Shown here: positions 45,012 to 56,800 of the stretch, piece after piece
How the letters are laid out: every line of letters starts with the position of its first letter
How positions within the stretch are numbered: position 1 is the first letter of the stretch
NCBI GenBank assembly: GCA_008638375.1
Contig: CM018050.1
Span: forward strand, 32,591,220-32,655,219
Direction: 5' to 3'
Length of the DNA: 64,000 nt
Source of the DNA: Nyssa sinensis
Lineage: Eukaryota; Streptophyta; Magnoliopsida; Cornales; Nyssaceae
The notes under the pieces: model-generated
The model's database searches: none
Told to the model about the DNA's origin: nothing
What the model saw: only the letters and a program-made list of their open reading frames with translations
Program-made: the position numbers and the translations under genes

Positions 45012-47758
45012 TGTCACGCCCCGAATTCTGACCGAACCCGAGGCGCGACTGACGAGATAGAAAGTAAAATAAATAAAAGGGCAAAAGTAATTAAATTCAC
45101 TAAACATGCGTCCATTATCATCCATACATAAAGTAACATCGAATACATTGTTCATCAGTCATTCGGGCTTAAGCCCTTACATAACAAAATACAAGTCTCA
45201 TGGATCACAAATGTATCACGTGCTTCGCCCTATCAGGGCATCACTGAGTCTCACGTGGCTGGAGGATCCTCATCTGAAAATGTTGCCCACGAATGGGTCA
45301 GCACAACTGCTGGTATGATGAAATGCTAATGCCAAAAATGAAGCTAAGGCGTGGCATGTGCAAAGTGTACATTTATATCTAAATGACAATCAAAGCTTCG
45401 CAGTAATACGTGAATGATATGCATGACACACCCATGCACAACTCTATGCCACACCCATGTCTCATTTACGGGTACTCCCCGATGGCTCGAAGTACCAATG
45501 CAATGGCCAATTTTGGGTTTTTCACCACAGGATCTACACCCTCATAATGTAAAGCACCACGTGCTTACCCACGCCATGTTCTCAAAGAATTCATCATATG
45601 CCAATATGCCAATGCAATCTCAATGAACATGGATCTCAATAATATAACATGCTCGGATAATAAGAAACAAATCACCAGTCAGTTCCATATACATGCATAT
45701 CTCATATGTTCGTACATCACGATTCATGTTCTTCACTTTATTAACTTGCAAGTAACACATAACATGTGAACAACCAATTCCAAATAAACAGGTAAACACA
45801 TTACAGATAAACACATACAGCATTCCAGTCATTCACAAATATTCCTAACTTAACTTCATTTCTAACACTAGCAAAACACCATACCTGATGGGTTGGTATC
45901 AACCCTAGAAGATCGTGCACTATATGTAGCTGAACCGGCGGATGAAAATGCAGGAGATCAGATCTCCCTCTCCTGTCCTGTAACTGTTCCTAAAAACATA
46001 AATTCCAACTCAGTCTATTTTCATTTGAATTTATGCTATTCATCAAATTTTATGTCTTTAATTCATAAGTTTCTATTCTGCTAAATTAGACTCTACCATT
46101 GGTTCTAGGACGTTGAAGAAAATAAGTTTAGGTTCTCGTAGAACTCAATTCGGACACCGAGGTTAAAAAGGGCAAAACAGTCATTTTGCACTTTACGGGT
46201 GTCCTCACATTTCGTGACCTCTTTTCACAAATCGGACTCCACGGTTGAGTCCGGAATGTTCGAGATAATAAAATTTCACTATTTGTTTACCTAATTCGGA
46301 GTTCGTTTGACAGTGTTTCAAGTTAGGGGCATTTTGGTAATTTTAAGGGTTACTACGGGTCTTTTAATTTTTGGGACCCCGTCTCGTAAAACGGACCTCA
46401 CCATTGGTCTCAGAAGGGTCGAGATAGTCAAAATACACTAATGACTTGTCCTATTTGGACTCCGGGATATTTTTGAATATTTAATTAATTAAATTAATTA
46501 ATTAATTAATTAATTTAATTAATATTTTATTAATAATTTAATCAGGTGGGTAAAAGTGAGATTTCCAACAGTTGGGGGGTCAATTTGTAATTTCCGAAAG
46601 TTCAGGGTTAAGGTTCAAATTCCAAAAGGTTCAAGGTTCAAATTGAAACTAGTTTAATTTGCTATTCTTAATCAGGTTAACCAAACAGGGGCTAATCCTA
46701 GAACAGGGATAGGATATCCCTGTTTCAATTTAATTCCAATTTTCCTAATTTCTTATCCTTGCAACCAAACGGCCAAATTAGGTTTTTAATTTAAAACAGT
46801 GGGCTGACACGTGGCAGGGGCGGACCAGCCCCGCCCGACCCGGATCCGGATCCGACCCGGAACCCGACCCGGTCGCCCATCTCCTTCCAGTTTTTCCGGC
46901 GAGGCTCCGGTCGCCTTCTCCGGCGCCGGTGGCCGGAATTTCAGAAAATCAGATTTTTAAAAATCGATTTTCTTGGTGTTTTCGAAGCCCCTTTCAATCC
47001 CAAATCATTCTAAAGCATTTTTGGAACTTTTTAACACTGTTTTGAAGCTCCCAATCACAACGAAAAACCTAGATCCCCCCCCCATGGCCGTGACCTGGAC
47101 ATCCCTTTTTCTCCCTCATTTTTCAACCGTTTTCTATCATTCTTGTTGCGTTTTAATCCTTACATTATGCTCTATAAGATCCTACAATTTAAATCAATTA
47201 AAATGCTCTAAAAAAAAATTGAAACAGAAGCAACCCACTTACCAAAACTTTCGAATTTTTCCCTTTTTGGTTTGCTTCCCTTCTCCTTCAGTTCCTCTTG
47301 GTTACTTCTGCTTCTTCAGAACTCTCTCTTCTTTGCCCTCGGTCTCTCCTTTCTTCTCTTTTCTCCTCCAACCGAGACTAGCTCTCCTTTTCTCTTTACT
47401 TTCTCTCTCTATATTTCTCTCTCTCTCTCTCTCTCTCTATAAATCCCACGATTTCTGACCTTCTCTCAACTCTCATACTCACTCTCATACTTCACCACAC
47501 ACACACACCTACCCTCTTACACTCCACAGCCCCTCCCATGCTTGTTTGAGTGTATTACACTCAAACTCACACACACACACAACCGGGTACACACACACAC
47601 CACACACACTGTGTTACACACATGTACATACATACATACACATATATAATTACACATTTTAACACACACACTCACATGTATACACATATACAAAATAAAT
47701 AATTTAAATTTTTTTTTTTTTTTATATATATACATATACACATACATCCATTATCATC

Positions 47759-47800
<42 letters not shown>

Positions 47801-47851
47801 TTTACAAAGAATAAATAAATAATAAAATTTTTTTTTTTTCATGTTATAACA
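45012..47851 (-). repeat. Tekay 3' LTR, complete
   Basis: In plus reading it goes from TGTCACGCCCCG to GTTATAACA, 2,840 bp, and aligns with the solo LTR at 3374-6267. It contains two copies of the 125-bp-type LTR module (about 46200-46450), an AT-rich AATTAATT tract (46478-46545), a CT run (47400-47440) and a TAA run (47757-47800). Confidence 0.93.
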
Positions 47852-47864
47852 TCCTTCCCTCCTT
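47852..47864 (-). other. Polypurine tract of the Tekay element
   Basis: In element sense AAGGAGGGAAGGA abuts the 3' LTR. The nested element has a very similar tract (51900-51912). Confidence 0.85.
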
Positions 47865-47915
47865 ACAAAAATTTCGTCCCAAAATTTAAAATAACATAAA
47901 ACAAAAGAAAATACA

Positions 47916-48227
47916 TCACTGATCAAACAACTCAGGGTACCTAGCTCGAACCTCGGCCTCACGCTCCCAAGTAGCCTCCTCAACCCCATGGTGGTTCCAA
48001 CGAACCTTGACCAAAGGGATGGTCCTGCCTCGCAAAACCTGGTCCCTCGAGTCCAATATCTCTATGGGTCTTTGGTCATAGGAAGCGTCCCCCTCTAACT
48101 GAAGATCTACCCAGTCAAGTACATGTGAGGGGTCGGGATGGTACTTCCTCAGCATAGATACATGGAAGACGTCATGGACTCCAGATAGCTGTGGTGGTAA
48201 GGCTAGCTTATAAGCCACCTCACCAAC
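47916..48227 (-). pseudogene. Tekay integrase C-terminus with chromodomain, cut off by the nested insertion
   Basis: It encodes LALPPQLSGVHDVFHVSML, typical of the integrase C-terminal domain. A chromodomain follows: PIEILDSRDQVLRGRTIPLV, with the VRWNHHGVEEATWE strand and aromatic residues. In chromoviruses the chromodomain guides integration to heterochromatin. The insertion at 48228 separates it from the integrase core at 57358-58425, which ends in the same motif region. Open frames crossing the junction include LTR sequence and are artificial. Confidence 0.9.
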
Positions 48228-48370
48228 TGTCACGACCCGAAACCCACCCTGTGCGGATCTCGGATCGCGACCGCCGCCTTCAGGCCCGGGAGCCTGAGGG
48301 CAAGGCAAAACTTGGGCGACGGTATCGAATAGCGGTGCGGCCTTGATTTGCGGAAGCGTGAAAACCCTTT

Positions 48371-48408
<38 letters not shown>

Positions 48409-51400
48409 ATCCTTTAAAAACTTTCGCACAGCCGTCCGGTACTGTCGCTCTTCATAGCGGTACACATGAATAATCACATCAGAGCATACTAAAAATTTAA
48501 GTCTTATACATGATACATATTCGAATGCCTCAAGGGCTTAAGTACATATGTGGTTGCCTCTTGGGCTTAAATACATAATTGTCCCAAAAGTACGACATCA
48601 AAATTCGACCGACCATAGGCCCTAATACTTCCCAAAAATATCTCCAGAATCCTAATGGAGCTGCCTATCATTTCTCCCCAAACTGGGCAAGGGTCCACCC
48701 ATCGTCATCACCTGAAAAATGTTAGGGAATGGGGTGAGCTTCGAAAAGCCCAGTGAGTAATTCTAACATCTGTCATGGGTTTCAATTGGTAGTGGTTTCG
48801 CACGTGAGAATTTTGTAAAATACTCACTACCAATTGCTTGTATACTTGGAACATAGAGTACATGCATTCTTTAAACAATGGCTTTGAAACATTACAGTAT
48901 TCAAGCTAACTTGTACTTTCGGAATAAAGTATGTGAATTTCAAATCATGTAAATATGCATGGTGAAAATGAGGAAAAAGCCTGCTTCCATTTTCAACACA
49001 CACCTTATCACTTTCATTAACAGAATCCGTTTCGAACCAGATTCCCATTTTTCTTTTCGTGGAGATATCTCATATGCCTGGGGGATTAGATCCTGCTACC
49101 TGGCATTTATTCGTATCGTAGTTGGGTTCTTAAGAAACCCGATAGAAATCCGTGGTGCTTATGCACAATTTATCTTGCATTTAAAAGCATTTAACCCATA
49201 ATTCCTTCGTGTGGATGCATTTAAAAGCATTCAAAACATACAGTTCATAATCTCATGATAGGGTATTGAAATACGTGAAACATGTAAATTCAGGATATAT
49301 AATAACATTTGAAATCGAAAATTTAGACATGCAGAAGTATATCTCAGAGAACAGTGGTAAATTATTCAGGAAGCATGTCATAATAGAATATTTAAAACGG
49401 AATTGTGTAAAGACAGAATTTGATATTTAAAACATCATTCAAATCCGTGGAATTAAATCTCCACTTCAAATGTGAGGTTACTCACCTTGATTCCCCGGGT
49501 TTGCACTACTGGTGGGCTTTTCCCTTTCCTTTGTATTTCCTAAGAAAATTATAAAGAACTTGTTAACTTCACATTTACCTTAAATCGTTACCTATTCATG
49601 CTCTTTCATTTAATTTTAGGCCTGACGTATCCTAACTTCCTAGGATTGGTCTTACTAGTCAACTCGTGGTGACTTGATGAGTTTTATTTTATACGCGACT
49701 AAATTTTCAGTACCTATTTTGGTGTTATGGACTTCACCGTTGGGTTTGGAATGTCCGACATAGTCAAAATAGACTATCTGTTAGTTTCATTTGGGCTTCG
49801 GGTACCATAGGGGTAGTTTGGTCATTTCGCGTGTCATATTTTTCGGAGTCCCGTCTCACGAATCGGACCTCACTGTTGATCTCAGAAGGCCCAAGAAAAT
49901 AAGATTACACTAATAACTTGTCTTATTTGGACATCGGCTATATTAGGGGCAATTTGGTAATTTGTACTTTAATGTATCGTAATTTTTGAAGCCCCGTCTC
50001 GTAAAACGAACCACACCATTGAGTCCGGAACATCCAAAATAGTCAAAATCCACTATTCATTTACTTTATTCGGACTCCGTTTGACTTATTTATGACCTAG
50101 GGGTAATTTGATCATTTTTATTTAATTAATAAATTAATTAAATAATTTAATTTATTATTTATTAATTTATCAGGGGCATAAATGGAATAAAATTCCAAAA
50201 TCTGGGGCAGAGTTGAATTTCCAAAACTGTTGGGTCATTTCGTAATTTCCAAAAATTTGTAACTGAACCAAACGGTTCAGTCAGCATGCGACTGAACCAG
50301 ACCGCTCCAGTCCGGTTCAAGGTAATGTGCTGACGTCAGGCTGACGTCAGCCCCACAATTTAAAATTTGAAATAACAGCATCAAAACGACGCAGTACAGT
50401 TTATGGGTTTTATCCGTTTCTCGGTCGGGTCGGGGCCCGACCCGAACCCGGTCCATGCCCGACCCGTACTGTTCATCGTCCCCAACACCCCTGGTCACTG
50501 TTGCCCTAATTTTTTTAAAATTTTCTCTTCATCTTCGTGGAGTTTCGTGCACCCATTTCCACTGTTTCTCATCCTAATCGACTTCTGGAAGTCGTATCAT
50601 CAATCTAGCATCGTTTTCAAGCATCACAATCAACAATAGGGGACTGTTCTAGCCGATTATTGTGGGAAAATACAGTCAGTCCATACAGCCTCATTCCTTC
50701 ATCATTTTGCACGAGGTTTGATCCTCTGCAACCCTTACAACATGAGCTTCCATTCCCAACTCATCAATCTCGGTTTAGGGGTCAGATTTAAAGGTTGGGT
50801 TTTTGGGCCGAGAAGAATAGCCTCGGTTTTGAGGGCGTAGACCTAGGTCTCTAGGTCGTGTATAGTGTTTTTCGGGGTCCTAGGATGGTCCATTTCATGC
50901 TTTGATAAGCAAAGAGTCACTTGGTTAAGGTCGATTCAGACCTGTAACCCGAGGTCTATCAATGGCGGTTTGCCATGGGTTTCGGGTTTTGGGGCAGTTT
51001 TGTTGGTCCAAATCATTTATAAATGACCCAGTTCTCAAGTTAAAATACTACACATGCAATGACAGATCCTAAAACTATAAAACAGTAGCTAAAATTCAAG
51101 GAGAAAATTTCCAAAAAAATTTGAACACCAACCTTGAACAGTGGTCTCTCCCTCACGGCTGTGCTCAAATGGAAGCTTCAAGAGTTAGATTTGATCCTCC
51201 TCGTGCACTTCCAGTCCTTAGCTCCCTTCTATATCTCCTTCAATGGCCAAGCCCCACTTCAAGCTATCTCTCTTAACTTCCTCTCTCTAACCCACTTTCT
51301 CTCTCTAAAAATCAGTATACAGGATCATTTTTGCAGATCTGTTTTTCCCTCCAATGCATATATGGAGATTATGTAAATAAAATCAGATTGTCTTTAGTGT

Positions 51401-51899
51401 TTCATCTCCCCAAGTGCATGATGGATTTGCATGCAACTTGGTTGGGAGGAGATGCAATCATGGGTGTATAGGCACATGATGGTCTATGGGGGCATAGGAG
51501 TGATGCATGCTGATGTGTTGCATGCTTGGTGATTGGTCACTTGGGAGGTGGCCAAATCAGATTTATACTTATATACATATCTTTGCACATATGTTCACAA
51601 AGAGGTTCCTAGCCTAGTTGGTAAATTTTTGGTAAACCAAATTCTGCCTAGGTTGGTCAAGGGATCAAATCCTCTTGGCCACATTTTTGGTCTTTTTCCC
51701 CTATTTCGGGCTTAGGCCCTGTTTGGCTGCGCATTAATGCAGTTTCACTGTTTTCTTCCTAACTTTCTTTCTGTAGCTTATTTTTCGACGCGGTTTCTTT
51801 CAGTCAACTCCTAATTAGGTTAGCTTCTTAATTCTTTATGTTTGGTTCGGATAAATGATTAGTAACTAATCATTACTTAATCAGGGTCGGGGTGTTACA
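48228..51899 (-). repeat. TR-GAG element, left LTR (3' LTR in element sense)
   Basis: In plus reading it begins TGTCACGACCC and ends GTGTTACA. It contains about three imperfect units of 125 bp (49720-50115) built on CCGTCTC...CGGACCTCACCATTG...GTCAAAAT, an AATTAATT tract near 50128-50172, and an antisense tRNA-like stretch (51604-51680). Hydrophobic or Ser-rich open frames occur identically in both LTRs and are not genes. Confidence 0.96.
51604..51680 (+). other. Antisense tRNA-like segment in the TR-GAG LTR
   Basis: TAGCCTAGTTGG (51610-51621) resembles a Pol III A box, and GGGATCAAATCCT (51661-51673) a B box, about 40 bases apart on the plus strand, antisense to the element. The other LTR has the same boxes near 57063 and 57114. 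The old solo LTR keeps the B-box part (near 3300-3312, reverse complement) at the matching place. Confidence 0.4.
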
Positions 51900-51912
51900 T
51901 CCTTCCCCCCTT
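51900..51912 (-). other. Polypurine tract of the TR-GAG element
   Basis: In element sense AAGGGGGGAAGGA directly precedes the 3' LTR. Confidence 0.88.
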
Positions 51913-51991
51913 AAAATAGTTTTGTCCTCAAAACTCGAGTGTTCTTATTTCTGGGGTTCTAGCCTCTTTACGTTATTTTGGTCTATCACAT

Positions 51992-53149
51992 TCATGTGTT
52001 AAGTAGTTGAAAATAAGCTACAAGTCTATATGCAGTAATGTAAGCATTAAGATATGTACCTAATTGACATGTTGAAGGTTGTGCAGCATTAGAATATATG
52101 TTGAACACTCGCCCGTACCTCATAGGTTCTTTGCCTCCTCCTGGTTTTTCAGTAGTTGCAGCCTGTACTTGGGGCGTAGTAGATGAAGCTATCGCGGTAG
52201 GCTCCTTGACAGCTGAACTTCCTTGGGGACAATCTTTGATAAGATGCCCACGTAGGCCACATCTGTAGCAGACTCCTGAATACAGTCGACAGGGTGCAAA
52301 GTGCTTCTTCTGACAAGTAGGGCAGGTAGGAATCTCTCCTGACTTCTGGCTACCGTCACTCTTATCATTGACAGTAGTCATACTCTTGGTTCCTGTCTTC
52401 GTCTTTTTCATTTGTTGGGAAGTGGCGCCTACTTTATTTTTGTCCTTCTTTTGAGATAAGGCATTACCCGCTCTCTCAAAAATCTTAGCACGATCTACTA
52501 CTGCATTATATGTAGGGAGTTCGAATGGTTCAAGTCGGTATCTGATACTATCCTTGAGGCCAGCTTCAAACTTCCTAGCCTTCAGATCTTCGGTCTGGAC
52601 CATGTGGGGTGCAAATCGGGCTAATCTCATAAACTTAGTCTCGTATTCCGCCACTGTCATTGTTCCCTGGGTCAGAATTGCAAACTCTGCTATTTTTTGG
52701 TTTTTCAATGACCTTGGAAAGTATTTTTCATAAAACACTTCTAGAAATCTTGTCCAGGTCATTGGCGGCTCCCTTTCTTTCTCCAGCAGCCACCACTCAT
52801 GAGCTCCATCCTTAAAGGTAAAAGTAGCAAAAGAGACCTTTTGCTCCTCAGTACATGTCATAACCGTAAATATACGTTCTATCTCCCGAACCCATGATTC
52901 TGCATCGATTGTCGTATCTAGACCGTCAAATCTAGGGGGTTTAAAACCCTGGAACGTTTTATAACTCGTCGTGTTGACTGTTTCAGTAGGTTGTCCGGGA
53001 TTTGGTTGTGGCTCAGGATTTTGCACCGGTTGTGGCGCTCTGACTTGTGCTTGCATGTTAGCTATGTTCTGAGCCATTGCCTCCAGAATATGTTCAACTC
53101 GGTCGAGTCTGTCATTTGAATTCCTCACGTTTCTCCTGGTGTTTACCAT
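51992..53149 (-). CDS. TR-GAG gag protein, intact
   Basis: The frame opens at 53164. I prefer the internal Met at 53149 (MVNTRRNVRN), giving 385 residues, since related gags start this way. An N-terminal coiled coil (RLDRVEHILEAMAQNIANMQ) and Pro/Gln linker lead to the gag core: FKPPRFDGLDTTIDAESWV, FTFKDGAHEWWLLEKE, FYEKYFPRSLKNQKIAEF and VAEYETKFMRLARFAPH. The C-terminal part has a Lys-rich patch, a CxxC-x-H-type stretch and a CCHC zinc knuckle (CYRCGLRGHLIKDC). The protein would form the particle and bind the RNA. There are no stops, unlike the gag of all full-length neighbours except the first part of Tat gag. The frame ends about 80 bases before the purine tract, leaving no room for pol. 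Confidence 0.93.
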   Translation of the reverse strand: MVNTRRNVRNSNDRLDRVEHILEAMAQNIANMQAQVRAPQPVQNPEPQPNPGQPTETVNTTSYKTFQGFKPPRFDGLDTTIDAESWVREIERIFTVMTCTEEQKVSFATFTFKDGAHEWWLLEKEREPPMTWTRFLEVFYEKYFPRSLKNQKIAEFAILTQGTMTVAEYETKFMRLARFAPHMVQTEDLKARKFEAGLKDSIRYRLEPFELPTYNAVVDRAKIFERAGNALSQKKDKNKVGATSQQMKKTKTGTKSMTTVNDKSDGSQKSGEIPTCPTCQKKHFAPCRLYSGVCYRCGLRGHLIKDCPQGSSAVKEPTAIASSTTPQVQAATTEKPGGGKEPMRYGRVFNIYSNAAQPSTCQLGTYLNAYITAYRLVAYFQLLNT

Positions 53150-53309
53150 TTTGCTGAAAAACACATATTTCTGTTAGTTTTTCATCATCGCATATGGTTT
53201 TTATTTACTTATCTCATGTTTCGAGGTTTATTATTATATCACTATCTCTGATTCTGTGGTGTTTTATAACCTACATTTATTTCTTGTCTTCATTACACTA
53301 CCTTATCTA

Positions 53310-53541
53310 ACTACGGGTCCCATACCCCGTCTTCGTTTCGTATCACATACTTCACACCTCTATTTCATGTACTACGGGTCCCATACCCCGCCATCGTTTC
53401 GTATCACATACTTCACATCTCTATTTCATGTACTACGGGTCCCATACCCCGCCTTTACTTCACGTCACATACTTCATATATCTGTATCCTATAACGCGGG
53501 TCCCATACCCCGCTTCACATTTCGTCACACACTTTACATAT
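53310..53541 (-). repeat. 61-bp tandem repeat in the gag leader, four copies
   Basis: Units start at 53310, 53371, 53432 and 53493. Each has a conserved ACGGGTCCCATACCCCG core and a variable CACATACTTCA part. In RNA sense the core (CGGGGTATGGGACCCG) can pair with itself. It lies between the primer site and the gag start, where packaging and dimerisation signals are expected. The last copy is partial and most diverged. Confidence 0.9.
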
Positions 53542-53624
53542 CTTAGGCAGCCTAAAGTCTACCTAACTTATGGTTCCGTTCCTAATTCCTCTAATGTCAC
53601 TAAGTTTGTTTTAGTTAACCTAGT

Positions 53625-53649
53625 GCTCTGATACCACTCTTGTGGTATC
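53625..53649 (-). other. Second primer-site-like sequence within a hairpin
   Basis: GCTCTGATACCA (53625-53636) repeats the primer binding site complement exactly. It overlaps an inverted repeat, GATACCAC...GTGGTATC, with a 4-base loop (53630-53649), about 40 bases inside the real site. Confidence 0.8.
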
Positions 53650-53675
53650 AGAAATCTTAATTTTTTCCAACCTTT

Positions 53676-53687
53676 GCTCTGATACCA
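53676..53687 (-). other. Primer binding site of the TR-GAG element, initiator Met tRNA type
   Basis: In element sense TGGTATCAGAGC begins four bases from the 5' LTR. It is the standard plant initiator-Met primer site and equals the site of the surrounding Tekay element. Confidence 0.93.
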
Positions 53688-53691
53688 CTCC

Positions 53692-53831
53692 TGTCACGAC
53701 CCGAAACCCACCCTGTGCGGATCTCGGATCGCGACCGCCGCCTTCAGGCCCGGGAGCCTGAGGGCAAGGCAAAACTTGGGCGACGGTATCGAATAGCGGT
53801 GCGGCCTTGATTTGCGGAAGCGTGAAAACCC

Positions 53832-53863
<32 letters not shown>

Positions 53864-56800
53864 TCCTTTAAAAACTTTCGCACAGCCGTCCGGTACTGTC
53901 GCTCTTCATAGCGGTACACATGAATAATCACATCAGAGCATACTAAAAATTTAAGTCTTATACATGATACATATTCGAATGCCTCAAGGGCTTAAGTACA
54001 TATGTGGTTGCCTCTTGGGCTTAAATACATAATTGTCCCAAAAGTACGACATCAAAATTCGACCGACCATAGGCCCTAATACTTCCCAAAAATATCTCCA
54101 GAATCCTAATGGAGCTGCCTATCATTTCTCCCCAAACTGGGCAAGGGTCCACCCATCGTCATCACCTGAAAAATGTTAGGGAATGGGGTGAGCTTCGAAA
54201 AGCCCAGTGAGTAATTCTAACATCTGTCATGGGTTTCAATTGGTAGTGGTTTCGCACGTGAGAATTTTGTAAAATACTCACTACCAATTGCTTGTATACT
54301 TGGAACATAGAGTACATGCATTCTTTAAACAATGGCTTTGAAACATTACAGTATTCAAGCTAACTTGTACTTTCGGAATAAAGTATGTGAATTTCAAATC
54401 ATGTAAATATGCATGGTGAAAATGAGGAAAAAGCCTGCTTCCATTTTCAACACACACCTTATCACTTTCATTAACAGAATCCGTTTCGAACCAGATTCCC
54501 ATTTTTCTTTTCGTGGAGATATCTCATATGCCTGGGGGATTAGATCCTGCTACCTGGCATTTATTCGTATCGTAGTTGGGTTCTTAAGAAACCCGATAGA
54601 AATCCGTGGTGCTTATGCACAATTTATCTTGCATTTAAAAGCATTTAACCCATAATTCCTTCGTGTGGATGCATTTAAAAGCATTCAAAACATACAGTTC
54701 ATAATCTCATGATAGGGTATTGAAATACGTGAAACATGTAAATTCAGGATATATAATAACATTTGAAATCGAAAATTTAGACATGCAGAAGTATATCTCA
54801 GAGAACAGTGGTAAATTATTCAGGAAGCATGTCATAATAGAATATTTAAAACGGAATTGTGTAAAGACAGAATTTGATATTTAAAACATCATTCAAATCC
54901 GTGGAATTAAATCTCCACTTCAAATGTGAGGTTACTCACCTTGATTCCCCGGGTTTGCACTACTGGTGGGCTTTTCCCTTTCCTTTGTATTTCCTAAGAA
55001 AATTATAAAGAACTTGTTAACTTCACATTTACCTTAAATCGTTACCTATTCATGCTCTTTCATTTAATTTTAGGCCTGACGTATCCTAACTTCCTAGGAT
55101 TGGTCTTACTAGTCAACTCGTGGTGACTTGATGAGTTTTATTTTATACGCGACTAAATTTTCAGTACCTATTTTGGTGTTATGGACTTCACCGTTGGGTT
55201 TGGAATGTCCGACATAGTCAAAATAGACTATCTGTTAGTTTCATTTGGGCTTCGGGTACCATAGGGGTAGTTTGGTCATTTCGCGTGTCATATTTTTCGG
55301 AGTCCCGTCTCACGAATCGGACCTCACTGTTGATCTCAGAAGGCCCAAGAAAATAAGATTACACTAATAACTTGTCTTATTTGGACATCGGCTATATTAG
55401 GGGCAATTTGGTAATTTGTACTTTAATGTATCGTAATTTTTGAAGCCCCGTCTCGTAAAACGAACCACACCATTGAGTCCGGAACATCCAAAATAGTCAA
55501 AATCCACTATTCATTTACTTTATTCGGACTCCGTTTGACTTATTTATGACCTAGGGGTAATTTGATCATTTTTATTTAATTAATAAATTAATTAAATAAT
55601 TTAATTTATTATTTATTAATTTATCAGGGGCATAAATGGAATAAAATTCCAAAATCTGGGGCAGAGTTGAATTTCCAAAACTGTTGGGTCATTTCGTAAT
55701 TTCCAAAAATTTGTAACTGAACCAAACGGTTCAGTCAGCATGCGACTGAACCAGACCGCTCCAGTCCGGTTCAAGGTAATGTGCTGACGTCAGGCTGACG
55801 TCAGCCCCACAATTTAAAATTTGAAATAACAGCATCAAAACGACGCAGTACAGTTTATGGGTTTTATCCGTTTCTCGGTCGGGTCGGGGCCCGACCCGAA
55901 CCCGGTCCATGCCCGACCCGTACTGTTCATCGTCCCCAACACCCCTGGTCACTGTTGCCCTAATTTTTTTAAAATTTTCTCTTCATCTTCGTGGAGTTTC
56001 GTGCACCCATTTCCACTGTTTCTCATCCTAATCGACTTCTGGAAGTCGTATCATCAATCTAGCATCGTTTTCAAGCATCACAATCAACAATAGGGGACTG
56101 TTCTAGCCGATTATTGTGGGAAAATACAGTCAGTCCATACAGCCTCATTCCTTCATCATTTTGCACGAGGTTTGATCCTCTGCAACCCTTACAACATGAG
56201 CTTCCATTCCCAACTCATCAATCTCGGTTTAGGGGTCAGATTTAAAGGTTGGGTTTTTGGGCCGAGAAGAATAGCCTCGGTTTTGAGGGCGTAGACCTAG
56301 GTCTCTAGGTCGTGTATAGTGTTTTTCGGGGTCCTAGATGGTCCATTTCATGCTTTGATAAGCAAAGAGTCACTTGGTTAAGGTCGATTCAGACCTGTAA
56401 CCCGAGGTCTATCAATGGCGGTTTGCCATGGGTTTCGGGTTTTGGGGCAGTTTTGTTGGTCCAAATCATTTATAAATGACCCAGTTCTCAAGTTAAAATA
56501 CTACACATGCAATGACAGATCCTAAAACTATAAAACAGTAGCTAAAATTCAAGGAGAAAATTTCCAAAAAAATTTGAACACCAACCTTGAACAGTGGTCT
56601 CTCCCTCACGGCTGTGCTCAAATGGAAGCTTCAAGAGTTAGATTTGATCCTCCTCGTGCACTTCCAGTCCTTAGCTCCCTTCTATTTCTCCTTCAATGGC
56701 CAAGCCCCACTTCAAGCTATCTCTCTTAACTTCCTCTCTCTAACCCACTTTCTCTCTCTAAAAATCAGTATACAGGATCATTTTTGCAGATCTGTTTTTC

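Noticed and set aside
48827..51376. Repeated small frames, identical at 54281-56829
   Set aside because: They occur in both TR-GAG LTRs and have no domain. Being identical only reflects the young age of the LTRs.
53310..53541. CRISPR-like regular repeats
   Set aside because: The units are contiguous with no unique spacers, and they lie in a plant retrotransposon leader.
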